Notes: generated from the letters alone by a model not told the origin. Shown: positions 1 to 10,259, counted from the first letter of the stretch. The stretch is DNA of 64,000 nucleotides from an uncultured Christensenellaceae bacterium (GCA_910586825.1 CAJUJF010000002.1:62001-126000); one strand, 5' to 3'. Program-made: numbers and translations.

Positions 1-3000
1 CTGGATCCAGATCGCCCAAAGAACTTCCCCGTCGTAATTCTTTACGTCGTCTACGTACTCCCATTCGCCGTCGGCGGAACAGTGCCACCAACCGAGCTGC
101 TGGAACCGATCCGTTTTGCGTTCGTCGGTAATCGCGTGTTCGTCGTTATACACTCTTAGGGCACGGTATGCGTTCTGAGAAGCATCCCATTTCGATCCCG
201 CAAACTGAACGTCGCTGTACAGCGTCACCGTGACCGTATTGTCCTCCCAAAGGAGGTACAGTTGGGTATGATCGATGATATCGTTGTCGATTCGGGACAC
301 GAACACCGCTTCCCCGTTCTGATCCGTGTAATAGTACCCGCAGAAATCGTACTTCGGAACCCGATATCCGTCGGGAAGCTCCACGGCTTGCGCGGCGTTG
401 TCGTACTCGTAAGAATAAGTCCGTACGTATCCGTTTCCGTAGGCGGAGAATCCTTCGAGCGCATAATCGCTGTATACGCGAATTTCGTACGTATTTGCGG
501 TATACTCCGCCTGTACGGTGTCGTCGCCGCTTACCGTATAATTCTCACCGAGAAGCCATTCGCCCGTATATCCGCGCTTTTGCGGAACCGCAGGCAAATT
601 CTTTAAGACTTCGCCTTCGCGATAGTTTTGCGTCGCGATTTTTACGCCGTCCGCCATAAAGACGATTTGATAATGGATCTCGCTCCACTTCGCATACATC
701 CGCACGTCGGAAAGCACGGATTCGGGGACGAACGTTTTCGCATATTCGTTTCCGTCGGCAAGATCGAACACAAATCCGTCGAGGAAGAACCCGTCGACAC
801 TCAGTTCGGAAGGCAGTTGCGTTTCCGTCCCGTATTCGTGAACGATTTCTTTCACCCACGCGCCGTTTACGAAGACGAAACCTTCGATCTGACGGTCGCT
901 TTCAAGACGCACCGTAAAACTTTTTGCGCGATAGGAAGCGACGAATTTGGCGGACGCATCCACGCGCATTGCTTCGAATGCATCGGCAGTAAGAAGCGTA
1001 TCCCCGTTCAACCAACCGAGGAAATCATATCCTTCGCGTTCGACGGAAACGGGGCACTCGAACGGATCGCCGTAGTGAGCGGTCTGCTCGTATTTCACGC
1101 CGTCGATTTCGTAAATTACCGTGTAACCGATCCGCTCCCATTTCGCGGTAAGATAGCAATCGGAATAAATGTCGGTACAGTCGGCAACGCTGCGATATGC
1201 CTTTCCGTTGCTTCCGTAAAAAGCATCTACCCGCCAGCCCGCTTCGTCCACTTCGGGGAACTTGTATTCCGTACCGTCGGGAAGCAGGAACTTCTGATTG
1301 TAAACGTACGTCGTGACCAACACGTAGTAATCCCCGCCGAGCGCTTCCACATACTGCGGAACGGCGCTGAACTGCGGCAGCGGTTTTTCGCTGTACAACG
1401 TAACCGTATAGCTGTTCGGCGTATACTTTGCGCGAATAACAGTATCGGCATCGAGATGATAGGTTCCGTCTTCCCGTTTGATCTCGCTCAGATCCCATGC
1501 AAGCGTATATCCCGCCATGGAAAGACCTCTGAGGTCGGGCAAAATGAGATCGGCGTAAACTTCTCCCGTTACCGAATTCACGATGACCCATTGCGTATCG
1601 AGTTCACGGTCCGCGATCATATAGGAAATCTTCGTGCGTTTTCCTTCCACGTATTTGGGATTCCCCGCTTCGTCTTTCCAGCCGGCAAGCTCCGCTTCGC
1701 GGATCGCTTTGCTCATGCCGGTCGAAAGCTGATACGCCATATTTTCGGTTACGTCGTCAACCTTGCAGTCAACTTCGTTCCCCGGATTGGCAAACGTAAG
1801 ATCGGCGTTGATCTTCACCGTGATCCCGTAATTGAGCGCCGTTTGCAAACCGAAATTGCGGAGATAGCCGTTACGGTCGGTTGCGAGTTTTACAGCGATA
1901 TTTCCCAGAACACCGTCCGTAAGCGACGCCCCGTTGAGATCCAGCGTCCACTCGTCGGAAAGATAGGAGCCGTTCGTATCCGTACGGGTTTTTCGGACGT
2001 AAGACAAGCCGGAAATATATTGCTTCAAAAGCGTTCCGTAGTCGACGGTCTCTTTCGTTCCGGAGTCGGAAGATCCGCTCCCGCCCGTCATCTTATCCTT
2101 AATGCTGTCCGACAAATTAAACATCCAAGCGAGCTGGTTCATGACGTCCGACATAAACACGCTCACAGGCATTGCGCGATAGGTGACGATCGGCACGGGA
2201 AGGATTTCCGAACCGAGCCCCTTTAATTTGCTCGTTTGAATTTTGCGCATGTAGATCATGTTATCGCGCACGGAAATATCGATCGTTCCCCCGCCTTCGA
2301 TCAAACCGACGATCGCGGGATAGCCGAGGCATGCGTTGAGGGCTACCGTGCCGTCGTCCTCTATCCGGACGGAAACGGCAAACGGATCGACATTCACTTC
2401 GTACATCGCTTTATCGGAGGACGCGCTCAGATAAACGCCTGCGGTAACTTTTCCGTTAATGTAATAATAGCGATTCAACGCGTACGCGGGACCGGAAGCC
2501 GTCTCAACCGAATGCGTCGCGGATTTGGCGAACGCTTCGAACAATTTCCCGACCGCTTCTATTTTGGTATAACCGGTAAGGTCGGGTTTTCCGAAAGAAT
2601 CCTGCGCGATCTCGGCAAAGGAAATCCCGATTTCAACGTCGGTCGTTTCCGTCGCACCGTTTCCGTAGACGTTCGTCAACGCAAAACCGGTAAGTTTCGA
2701 TTTACCCGTTTCGTCTTTCGTTTTCGTAACCGTGATCGTAAGATCTTTCAAATTCTCGCCGCCGAAAATTTCGGAAGAGTTTAACGACACCGAAAGACTT
2801 TCGCCGTTCACGATGAGCGAAGTGATATACGCCTGCGTCTGCTGCGCACTTGCCGAATCGTTCCCGGAAACGACTTCTGCGCCGCCGACGAGGTCCTTCA
2901 AAAGATCCTCCAATCCAAGCGATTTTTTGAGCATGTCTCCGATCGCGCGCAACTGTTGGACCGTTTCCGGCTGCAACCAATTTCCGATGAGGTACTGATC

Positions 3001-6000
3001 CAGAACGTTTACGTTGATTCCGAGCAATACGCATGCGTCGGACAGGATCGTCATGAGTTCGCCCGCACTCGCGTAGAACTTAACGGGTTCGTACTTCTGA
3101 TGATCGGGCGCAAAACGCGAAAGCGATATAAAGAAATCCAGCTCGTCGTTCTCGTCGTAATCAAGCGCCCACAATTCCAGATATACGCCGTCCTTTTCCG
3201 TGCCGACGGGAACGATCTGCAAATCCAAATAGAAATACAAATCGGGATTGACGTAAAAACTGTGCCCATCCGTATCGATATGGAACGGGAAACGCTTTCC
3301 CGAGTGGTACAAAACAGTCCCTTTTACGTCGCAAACAACCGTCTCGTCCTGAACCGAAACCGTTTTGCCCGCAATGGACACCGTAATATCCTGTTGCGCC
3401 AATGCCTCTACCGTCGCGCCCACATAATCGAGAATCTCGATAAAATCGACGACTTCGAGATATTCGACGGCGGGCATTTCGGGAACTTCTTCCCGGCAAA
3501 CGCTCGCGGAAATTCCGCCGTTTACGGAAAATCCTTTTGCCTCATAGGAAATGCCGATCCCGAGGAACGAATCCTGCGTTCCGTTTTGCAGTTCTATCGA
3601 AAAACCTTTCCAACCGATCGTACAGATTCCGCGTTCGGACACGGGCGCGCCGATCACAACGGAATTCAGAATCCCGATAAAATCCGTCTCCCCAACGTGC
3701 GTCGCGCCAAAAGCTTCGGAAGCGGTTACGATCTTCAACAAGTCAAAAATACTTTCCACGCCGTCGGGCAAAGGACTGTTCGATTCGAACGCCTCGTCTA
3801 CAACCGCTTTCACGCGATAGTAGAGTTCGACCAAAGCCCGATCGAGCGTTTCAAACTCGCCGAATTCAATCTGCGCGCCGACCTGCCCGTATGCGAACGA
3901 TATCGAATTTTCGTCCGCATGCAACTGTATCCTTTGCTTCGTACCGGCAACGTCGAGCAAAAGATCGAGATAGACACGGAGTCCGTTTTTCCAGGAAACA
4001 ACGCCGTTCAACGACACGGCAATAACGGTATCTCCCGCTTGAAGCGCGACGGAACCGTTCAACGCGATTGCGCCCGCTTGTATCAGTTCCGGAATTTGAA
4101 GCGCCAACAAAGATATGTCGCTATAAGCCTCCAAATCGGAGAAATACCGACGGTAGATTTCCGATTCAAAATCGATCGGCGACGAAGCGGATACCGTAAG
4201 TCCTACCCCGTACGCTTCGACAAGCAGTTTCCCGCCCGTCACCGAAATCGAAACGTCGCCGAGATCGAAGTCCAATCCGAAAGCTTTCAAAAGCTCGGTC
4301 CCGTCCAGAATAACGTCAAGTTGCGTTCCGTTTTCGGAAAGTTCCAATAATTTTCCGAAATCAAGCGATCCGAGAACCGCCATCACATCCCCGATCCCGC
4401 CGGTCGGAGATATTTCTGCGCCGATCAGCCCTTGCAACGAAGCCGCGTCCAGCTTGATTTTCAAACCGTCTAATGCCAGATATATCGAACCGTCCAAATA
4501 TTGAATATACGCCGTTTTGTATAAATCCCGATAACCGATCCCGATAGAACCGAATACCGCGAAATCTTTGAGGTTTACGGTCAGCGTTCCGTTCACGCCG
4601 ATCCCGTTTTGCGCATAAGCGACTTCTATCGCAACCGCTTCGCCCTTGAACAGTGCAACTAATTGCTCGACGTAAGGCAGGATACGCGTGTATCCTTCTT
4701 TCTCTACCTCGAAACCCGTACCCTTGGTAAGCGCGACCTCCGCGCCGAGCGCCGTCGCATACAATCCGGATTCCGTGACCGAGAGCACAACGTCGCCCAA
4801 AGCGAAATCGATTCCGAAAATCTTTAACAGTTCCGTCCCTTTCGCCGTGACCGACAACATTCCGTCGCCTTCCGTAACGGCAAAGTTTTTGAGAAACTCT
4901 TCCGAAAATACGGTTTCCAGCAATTTGCCGATTTCCAAGCCGACTTCTGAACCGAGTTCCGATTGCGGCAATATGCCGGCAAGCAGTTTCGTGATTTCTT
5001 CTACGCTGCCGCTGACTTTGATTCCGCGAAGATCCAGATATACTGTGTTATTTTCAAACCCGATGCCGATCGCAATCGTCTCTCCGCCGTAACCTAACGA
5101 GAGATTCCCCTGCGCGCGAATTCCGCTTTGGATCGCAAAATCGATTGCACCCGCGATTTCGATTACTTCCGTCCGATAAGTGAGATCAGCATGCAAAGTT
5201 TCCGAGCCGAGCAAATCTTTCAGCGTTCCGACGTACGGCACCACCGGCGCAAGATCGATATAAGATTCCAGCCCCGCCGCAATAAACGGCTCGCCCGACG
5301 AAATCGCAAGTTCCGCGCCCATCACGGCAAGCGTGACTTTTCCGTCCGTAACTTCCGCGGTAAAGTCGCCCAAGCTCAAATCGATCCCCAACGCTTTCAA
5401 CAATTCCGTTCCGTGGATCGCGACGGAAAGCGTTCCGTCCGCTTCACTGATATCCAAAAGCGCGGAAAAATCCAACGAAAGCAATTTTTCCAAGATCGTC
5501 TCGGTATCGAAATTCAATTCCGGCAAACCGCCGGCTTCATCTCCGAGGATCGCTTTCAGCAACTCTTCGATCGTTTCGACGCTTGCTTTCAGTTTCAGAT
5601 CGTCGATCGCCAAATACAACTCGCGGTCAATAAACGCAAGATCGACCGTTTTCGAAATATCTTCGTACGATACGGACACCGTACCGCCTATCGCAAAATC
5701 TTTCAAATTAATGGCAAGGCTTCCGTTGATGCCGAGTCCGTTCCGGGCAAAGTTTACCTCTACCGCAAGCGCTTCGCTCTTTAACAGCGCGATCAACTGT
5801 TCGGCATAAGGCAGGATTCTCGTATATCCCTCTTTTTCCACTTCGAAGTCCGAACCCTCGGCAAGTGTTATTTCTGCGCCGAGCGCCTTTGCGCACAGTC
5901 CCGAGTCCGTCACCGAAACCGTAACTTCTCCCAAGTCGAAATCAATCCCGAACGCCTTCAACAACTCCGTCCCTTTCGCCGTGATCGTTAATATGCCGTC

Positions 6001-7962
6001 GTCCTCCGTCAGCGCGATATTGTCGAAAAATCCATCCGACAACACCGTTTCCAACAAAGCCCCGATTTCCAGACCGACGCCCGAACCCATATCCGTCTCC
6101 GGCAACAAGCCGTCAAGCAGGCTCCTAATTTCTTCCATGCTCCCGCTGACTTTGATTCCGCTTAAATTTACATAGACGATACCGCTTTCAAAGCCAAAAG
6201 AAAGCGGAAGAACGTTTTCGCCGACCGTGAGAGACAAAGCGCCCGTCGCCCTGATCCCGTTTTGGAAAGACAGCATGATCTCCCCCGAAACGGAAAACGC
6301 TTCGCCCGCATAATTCACGGCAACGCTGTAATTTTCCGCATTGAACAAAGGAAGCAGCTTTTCGACATAGGAAACCACGCCGACGTAATTCGATTTTTCG
6401 GCATCCGTTAACGCAGGTATTTCTCTGTCTCCGAATTCGAGCTTCGCGCCGACGACAAAATCGCCGATTGAAATTTTCGTCTGCACGTCGCCAAGGGATA
6501 CCGCATTGTTTTCCCCGATCACGAATCGGAAATCGATCGGAACGTCGATTCCGAAAAGACTGAGTTCCGCATGCAACTTCGCCTCGCCGTCTCCGACCTG
6601 CAAATCGTTCTTGACAAGATCGGCAAGAATCCCGTCGAGATCAAGCGAAAAGGCTTCCATCTCTCCGTTCTGCGCGGGCGCAAACTGACCAATCAAACGC
6701 ATCAGTTCTTCCAAATCGGTTTTTATCTTGATCCCGTCGCCCAAAGACAGATATATTCCGTCGTTGCCGTAATACAGCAAAATATTTCCGAACACGGCAC
6801 GGATATCCATTTTGTTGACGTCCAGATATACGGCTCCGTCAAGCCGCTTACCGTTCAGATCCAATGACACCGCAAACGTCGTAGGTTCGGTCAAAACGCT
6901 TGCAAAAGCCGCGCCGAGACAGTCGACCGCCGTCAAGCCGTCGTCTTCCGGCTCGCCGATCACAGGCACGTCGACGTAATTTTTGAAATAATTTTCGTAA
7001 GCCGTATGCACCGCTTTCTCGGTGCCGTACTCGTACTCCGTACGCGAAGTCGAAACGCAAGAAGCGGGAACGGGAATTCCCTGTTTCGTCGCCGTATACT
7101 TTTCCTCCACCTCGCAGACGAGAACCTGCCAAGTGGCGTCGAAAGTATACGTGACCGTGATATAATCAAACGACGGAGGAGAAGCAAGCCCGCCTTTGAA
7201 AACCATCTGGTTCACATAATACATCGTCGCTTTATCGGGCGAAGTATTGAGATAAAAAGTCTGCGCATACGTGCCGTCTTCGTTTACGACAACGGGGTCC
7301 GCGTCTAAAATCGTATCTTCCCGCAAAACGTACACGGAAAATTCCGTCCCGGGGAGTCCGACCCTCTTCTTGAAATCGTCCACTTTCATGTGACCGGCAG
7401 GCGTACCCGTTTTCCAAGGCGTGTCGATCCCGTTCCAGGAAGAGACGCTGCCGCTTCCCGTACGCCATAAAACGTCGTCGCCGATGAAACAGAACTGCTG
7501 CGCGTCGTTTATAAGACTGCTCTTGGCAATATCCGACTGAATGAGGATCCCGTTCGAATACTGCTTGAACGTGTCTACCGTCTGCGGCACGATCGTACTG
7601 ACTTTACTGTGCATTTCGGAGTACCAATTCGTCTGCCCCCGCAAACGCGTATTCATGTACCCGATATTTTCGATTCCCGTATGACTGTCCGGCGTACTGC
7701 CGTCGGTCGGCACGGGATAAGACACCGTAACGAATCCGAGATCGACGTCGTTGATTTCACGGTTCCCCAAAGAACCGAGCGTAAACACGCCCAAAATCAT
7801 GATCGCAAGCATGCAAACGGGAAGCAATGCCCGAAGTCTTTTTTTCTTCGTCCACGCCTTTAACCGTACGCCGCCCTTTTTCTTATCCTTTACGACGCGG
7901 GAACGCTTTTTGATTTTTATTTCGTGCAATTCGCCATCGATTTCCGATTTCAATTTTTTCAT
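1..7962 (-). CDS. Giant repeat-containing surface protein, C-terminus cut by window edge
   Basis: Reading the minus strand from ATG at 7962 gives 2654 codons without a stop, so the gene continues beyond the left edge. Residues 1-44 are very basic; 45-64 form one hydrophobic segment (signal anchor or long signal peptide); the rest is polar and Ser/Thr/Gly/Asp-rich, so it should lie outside the cell. Residues about 460-1300 hold repeats around the motif GTELLKAFGIDF (near residues 663, 851, 1041 and 1220). Residues about 2140-2654 contain several modules of about 90-100 residues of InlB/Listeria-Bacteroides type (for example the stretch ending EREGYDFLGW near residue 2285). GGAG lies upstream of the start and a consensus promoter at 8028-8056. 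A wall-anchor motif, if any, is outside the window. A role in adhesion is only inferred from the architecture. Confidence 0.9.
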   Translation of the reverse strand, partial: MKKLKSEIDGELHEIKIKKRSRVVKDKKKGGVRLKAWTKKKRLRALLPVCMLAIMILGVFTLGSLGNREINDVDLGFVTVSYPVPTDGSTPDSHTGIENIGYMNTRLRGQTNWYSEMHSKVSTIVPQTVDTFKQYSNGILIQSDIAKSSLINDAQQFCFIGDDVLWRTGSGSVSSWNGIDTPWKTGTPAGHMKVDDFKKRVGLPGTEFSVYVLREDTILDADPVVVNEDGTYAQTFYLNTSPDKATMYYVNQMVFKGGLASPPSFDYITVTYTFDATWQVLVCEVEEKYTATKQGIPVPASCVSTSRTEYEYGTEKAVHTAYENYFKNYVDVPVIGEPEDDGLTAVDCLGAAFASVLTEPTTFAVSLDLNGKRLDGAVYLDVNKMDIRAVFGNILLYYGNDGIYLSLGDGIKIKTDLEELMRLIGQFAPAQNGEMEAFSLDLDGILADLVKNDLQVGDGEAKLHAELSLFGIDVPIDFRFVIGENNAVSLGDVQTKISIGDFVVGAKLEFGDREIPALTDAEKSNYVGVVSYVEKLLPLFNAENYSVAVNYAGEAFSVSGEIMLSFQNGIRATGALSLTVGENVLPLSFGFESGIVYVNLSGIKVSGSMEEIRSLLDGLLPETDMGSGVGLEIGALLETVLSDGFFDNIALTEDDGILTITAKGTELLKAFGIDFDLGEVTVSVTDSGLCAKALGAEITLAEGSDFEVEKEGYTRILPYAEQLIALLKSEALAVEVNFARNGLGINGSLAINLKDFAIGGTVSVSYEDISKTVDLAFIDRELYLAIDDLKLKASVETIEELLKAILGDEAGGLPELNFDTETILEKLLSLDFSALLDISEADGTLSVAIHGTELLKALGIDLSLGDFTAEVTDGKVTLAVMGAELAISSGEPFIAAGLESYIDLAPVVPYVGTLKDLLGSETLHADLTYRTEVIEIAGAIDFAIQSGIRAQGNLSLGYGGETIAIGIGFENNTVYLDLRGIKVSGSVEEITKLLAGILPQSELGSEVGLEIGKLLETVFSEEFLKNFAVTEGDGMLSVTAKGTELLKIFGIDFALGDVVLSVTESGLYATALGAEVALTKGTGFEVEKEGYTRILPYVEQLVALFKGEAVAIEVAYAQNGIGVNGTLTVNLKDFAVFGSIGIGYRDLYKTAYIQYLDGSIYLALDGLKIKLDAASLQGLIGAEISPTGGIGDVMAVLGSLDFGKLLELSENGTQLDVILDGTELLKAFGLDFDLGDVSISVTGGKLLVEAYGVGLTVSASSPIDFESEIYRRYFSDLEAYSDISLLALQIPELIQAGAIALNGSVALQAGDTVIAVSLNGVVSWKNGLRVYLDLLLDVAGTKQRIQLHADENSISFAYGQVGAQIEFGEFETLDRALVELYYRVKAVVDEAFESNSPLPDGVESIFDLLKIVTASEAFGATHVGETDFIGILNSVVIGAPVSERGICTIGWKGFSIELQNGTQDSFLGIGISYEAKGFSVNGGISASVCREEVPEMPAVEYLEVVDFIEILDYVGATVEALAQQDITVSIAGKTVSVQDETVVCDVKGTVLYHSGKRFPFHIDTDGHSFYVNPDLYFYLDLQIVPVGTEKDGVYLELWALDYDENDELDFFISLSRFAPDHQKYEPVKFYASAGELMTILSDACVLLGINVNVLDQYLIGNWLQPETVQQLRAIGDMLKKSLGLEDLLKDLVGGAEVVSGNDSASAQQTQAYITSLIVNGESLSVSLNSSEIFGGENLKDLTITVTKTKDETGKSKLTGFALTNVYGNGATETTDVEIGISFAEIAQDSFGKPDLTGYTKIEAVGKLFEAFAKSATHSVETASGPAYALNRYYYINGKVTAGVYLSASSDKAMYEVNVDPFAVSVRIEDDGTVALNACLGYPAIVGLIEGGGTIDISVRDNMIYMRKIQTSKLKGLGSEILPVPIVTYRAMPVSVFMSDVMNQLAWMFNLSDSIKDKMTGGSGSSDSGTKETVDYGTLLKQYISGLSYVRKTRTDTNGSYLSDEWTLDLNGASLTDGVLGNIAVKLATDRNGYLRNFGLQTALNYGITVKINADLTFANPGNEVDCKVDDVTENMAYQLSTGMSKAIREAELAGWKDEAGNPKYVEGKRTKISYMIADRELDTQWVIVNSVTGEVYADLILPDLRGLSMAGYTLAWDLSEIKREDGTYHLDADTVIRAKYTPNSYTVTLYSEKPLPQFSAVPQYVEALGGDYYVLVTTYVYNQKFLLPDGTEYKFPEVDEAGWRVDAFYGSNGKAYRSVADCTDIYSDCYLTAKWERIGYTVIYEIDGVKYEQTAHYGDPFECPVSVEREGYDFLGWLNGDTLLTADAFEAMRVDASAKFVASYRAKSFTVRLESDRQIEGFVFVNGAWVKEIVHEYGTETQLPSELSVDGFFLDGFVFDLADGNEYAKTFVPESVLSDVRMYAKWSEIHYQIVFMADGVKIATQNYREGEVLKNLPAVPQKRGYTGEWLLGENYTVSGDDTVQAEYTANTYEIRVYSDYALEGFSAYGNGYVRTYSYEYDNAAQAVELPDGYRVPKYDFCGYYYTDQNGEAVFVSRIDNDIIDHTQLYLLWEDNTVTVTLYSDVQFAGSKWDASQNAYRALRVYNDEHAITDERKTDRFQQLGWWHCSADGEWEYVDDVKNYDGEVLWAIWIQ
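4430..6192 (-). repeat. Internal 1134-bp (378-residue) tandem repeat in the giant gene
   Basis: The coding sequence starting at 6192 (Phe of FESGIVYVNLSG) recurs at 5058 (FENNTVYLDLRG), exactly 1134 bases later and in frame. Both copies continue through GIKVSGS-EEI, LGEIG-LLETV, a GTELLK-FGIDF block, FEVEKEGYTRILPY and NLKDFA-G over about 200 residues. Between them lies a more diverged half-unit with the same GTELLKALGIDL core, so the basic module is near 190 residues and the near-identical unit is a pair of modules. This points to recent duplication or recombination inside the gene. Confidence 0.85.
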
Positions 7963-8003
7963 TTCCGACTATAACTCCGTTCTGTTATTCGCACAGAATT
8001 TCC

Positions 8004-8027
8004 TTTGTCATTTTATTATATGACAAA
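8004..8027. promoter_or_regulatory. Inverted repeat TTTGTCAT-N8-ATGACAAA, putative operator
   Basis: TTTGTCAT (8004-8011) and ATGACAAA (8020-8027) form a perfect 8-base inverted repeat just downstream of the promoter -10. Further ATGACAA copies occur at 8171-8177 and 8192-8198 in the same AT-rich 324-base gap, which otherwise holds only the promoter and the purB terminator. No coding potential was seen there. Confidence 0.4.
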
Positions 8028-8056
8028 ATTGTATCATGATTATTACATATTGTCAA
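8028..8056 (-). promoter_or_regulatory. Sigma-A promoter of the giant surface gene
   Basis: On the minus strand TTGACA (8056-8051) is followed after 17 bases by TACAAT (8033-8028). The start codon lies about 65 bases downstream, giving a leader that contains the ATGACAA inverted repeat at 8004-8027. Confidence 0.8.
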
Positions 8057-8208
8057 TGATTCGCTTCCCCTAATTCGAAGGAAAATATAAAAAAACGCGC
8101 TTTTTTACACGCGCGCATTGCTAATATAAATAACAAACGAAAATTATGTGCGCATCAAGCGCAAAATTTTATGACAACCGTAATTTTTGATATGACAAAT
8201 GAAACATA

Positions 8209-8257
8209 AAAACATGATGAGTTTCGCGACAAAATTACGCGAAACTCATCATGTTTT
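8209..8257 (-). terminator. purB terminator with perfect 20-bp stem
   Basis: Positions 8209-8228 and 8238-8257 are perfect reverse complements of 20 bases around a 9-base loop. On the minus strand the stem lies 30 bases after the purB stop and its 3' arm ends in a T-run (TGTTTTTATG), as expected of an intrinsic terminator. Confidence 0.85.
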
Positions 8258-8286
8258 CAAAATATTAAATTCATAATATTGTAATC

Positions 8287-9723
8287 TTAAACCCTTACAT
8301 CCCCTTTTTCGCCCAACAAATCTTTGTGCGCATTCAATAAGGGATCGATCTCGGATGCGATGAATTCTTCCGTCTGTTCCGGCGCTCTTCCGATAAATTT
8401 CCGCGCGTCGAGAATGGAATCCAGCCGTTCGCGGACCGCAGAAAACAAGGGATCCGCCTTGATCAATTCGATCAAGTGATTGTCTTTCCCTTCCTGCTTG
8501 ACCTGTTTCCCCGCCTCCATAGAGAGCACGCGGATCCGTTCGTGCAATTCCTGCCTGTCCCCGCCTGCCTTTACGCACTCCATCATGATATTTTCCGTCG
8601 CCATAAACGGAAGTTCCTGTTTCAAATGCTTTTCGATCACCCGCTCGTACACGACGAGATTTTCCGCAACGTTCATGTAAACGTTCAAAATCGCGTCTAC
8701 AGTTAAAAACGCCTGCGCGTTTACGATCCGACGGTTCGCGGAATCGTCCAGCGTACGTTCGAACCATTGCGTGGAAGCCGTTACTGCGGAATTGATCGGT
8801 AAAGACAACATATAGCGGCAAAGCGATCCCATGCGTTCCGAACGCATCGGATTGCGCTTGTAAGCCATTGCGGAAGACCCGATCTGACTCTTTTCAAACG
8901 GCTCCTCCACCTCTTTCATGTTTTGGAGAATACGAATGTCGTTCGAAAATTTATAGGCGCTCTGCGCGATCTGCGACAGAACGCAGAGTACGTTGTAGTC
9001 GAACTTTCTGGGATAAGTCTGCCCCGTGACACCGTAAACGCGGGAATAGCCGAGCTTTTTCACAACGCGCCGTTCCAGCTCCTTCACCTTCTCCGCATCG
9101 CCGTCGAACAGTTCGAGGAAACTCGCCTGCGTTCCCGTCGTCCCCTTGACGCCGCGCAAACGGACATGCGAGAGCAGATCGTTCAGATTTTCGTAATCCA
9201 GCAAAAGGTCCTGCAACCAAAGCGTCGCCCGCTTCCCGACCGTGGTCAACTGCGCCGGCTGTAAATGCGTAAATCCGAGCGTGGGAACGCTCTTGTATTT
9301 CAGCGCGAACGTCTTCAACTTCTCCATGACGTTTACAAGTTTGCGAAGAATGATGTCAAGACCATCGCGCATGATCATGAGTTCGGAATTGCAGTCAACG
9401 AAACAACTCGTCGCACCGAGATGAATAATCCCCTTTGCCGAAGGCGCGGCATCGCCGTAAGTCTTCACATGCGCCATTACGTCGTGGCGGACCTGCTTTT
9501 CGTACTCTTCCGCCTTGTCGTAATCGATATCTGAAACGTGTTTTTTCAGTTCGTCGATCTGCGCCTGCGTAATCGGAAGACCGAGTTCCATTTCCGCTTC
9601 CGCCAGTGCGATCCAAAGCTTGCGCCAAAGGGTGAAACGTTTCGCATCGCCGAAATTTTCCTGCATTTCACGGCTTGCATATCGGGTATTCAGTGGATTT
9701 TCGTATAATACTTTGTCTGACAT
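8287..9723 (-). CDS. purB: Adenylosuccinate lyase
   Basis: This 478-residue protein catalyses two fumarate-releasing steps: SAICAR to AICAR in purine synthesis and adenylosuccinate to AMP. The fumarase/aspartase superfamily signature appears as SSAMAYKRNP (residues about 282-291), and the N-terminal RYAS and the HLGATS block near residue 100 match the PurB substrate pocket. The length fits the longer PurB subgroup rather than the 430-residue Bacillus type. It is the last gene of an operon with a cyclophilin (9 bases upstream) and a dCMP deaminase, and is followed by a strong terminator. Identification is secure. Confidence 0.96.
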   Translation of the reverse strand: MSDKVLYENPLNTRYASREMQENFGDAKRFTLWRKLWIALAEAEMELGLPITQAQIDELKKHVSDIDYDKAEEYEKQVRHDVMAHVKTYGDAAPSAKGIIHLGATSCFVDCNSELMIMRDGLDIILRKLVNVMEKLKTFALKYKSVPTLGFTHLQPAQLTTVGKRATLWLQDLLLDYENLNDLLSHVRLRGVKGTTGTQASFLELFDGDAEKVKELERRVVKKLGYSRVYGVTGQTYPRKFDYNVLCVLSQIAQSAYKFSNDIRILQNMKEVEEPFEKSQIGSSAMAYKRNPMRSERMGSLCRYMLSLPINSAVTASTQWFERTLDDSANRRIVNAQAFLTVDAILNVYMNVAENLVVYERVIEKHLKQELPFMATENIMMECVKAGGDRQELHERIRVLSMEAGKQVKQEGKDNHLIELIKADPLFSAVRERLDSILDARKFIGRAPEQTEEFIASEIDPLLNAHKDLLGEKGDVRV

Positions 9724-9732
9724 AATACTCCT

Positions 9733-10257
9733 TTAACTGCGTACGGGTTCCGGATACTGCACGCTGAACGTCTCCGCAGTCACTTTTTTCATCTTTTGTT
9801 CGGAAAGCGGCTTATCGTGATAATCCGTCTTGACCGAAGCGATCGCGTCTACCGTTTCCATCCCTTCGATAACCTTCCCAAACGCGGCGTACTGCCCGTC
9901 AAGATGCGGCGAATTCTCGTGCATGATGAAAAACTGCGAGCCTGCGGAATCGGGATTCATAGCGCGTGCCATTGAAAGGACGCCGCGCTCGTGTTTGATC
10001 GGATTCGCAAAGCCATTGGCGCTGAATTCGCCTTTGATATGGTAACCGGGCCCACCGGTACCGACACCCTGCGGATCGCCGCCCTGGATCATAAATCCTG
10101 CGATCACGCGGTGAAAAATGACTCCGTCGTAGAATTTTTTTCCGACAAGGGAAAGAAAGTTGTTCACCGTATTCGGCGCAAGCGCGGGATACAGTTCCGC
10201 ACGGAATGTTTTTCCGTTTTCCATTTCAAACGTAACGATAGGATTCTTTTCTGCCAT
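9733..10257 (-). CDS. ppiB: Peptidyl-prolyl cis-trans isomerase, cyclophilin type
   Basis: The 174-residue protein is a single cyclophilin domain with [15 protein letters not shown] (about residues 48-62), the arginine of the active site in FHR, GSQFFI and [12 protein letters not shown]. It has no signal peptide, so it should be a cytoplasmic prolyl isomerase assisting protein folding. Its ribosome site AGGAG overlaps the last codons of the dCMP deaminase gene, which shows translational coupling. The purB start follows after 9 bases. No oddities were seen. Confidence 0.95.
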   Translation of the reverse strand: MAEKNPIVTFEMENGKTFRAELYPALAPNTVNNFLSLVGKKFYDGVIFHRVIAGFMIQGGDPQGVGTGGPGYHIKGEFSANGFANPIKHERGVLSMARAMNPDSAGSQFFIMHENSPHLDGQYAAFGKVIEGMETVDAIASVKTDYHDKPLSEQKMKKVTAETFSVQYPEPVRS

Positions 10258-10259
10258 TT

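Noticed and set aside
628-4350. Long plus-strand open frames of 532 and 464 codons
   Set aside because: They are antisense to the giant minus-strand gene, have no ribosome sites, overlap each other's frames and encode Arg/Phe/Val-rich sequence without domains. The minus-strand frame is longer and clearly protein-like.
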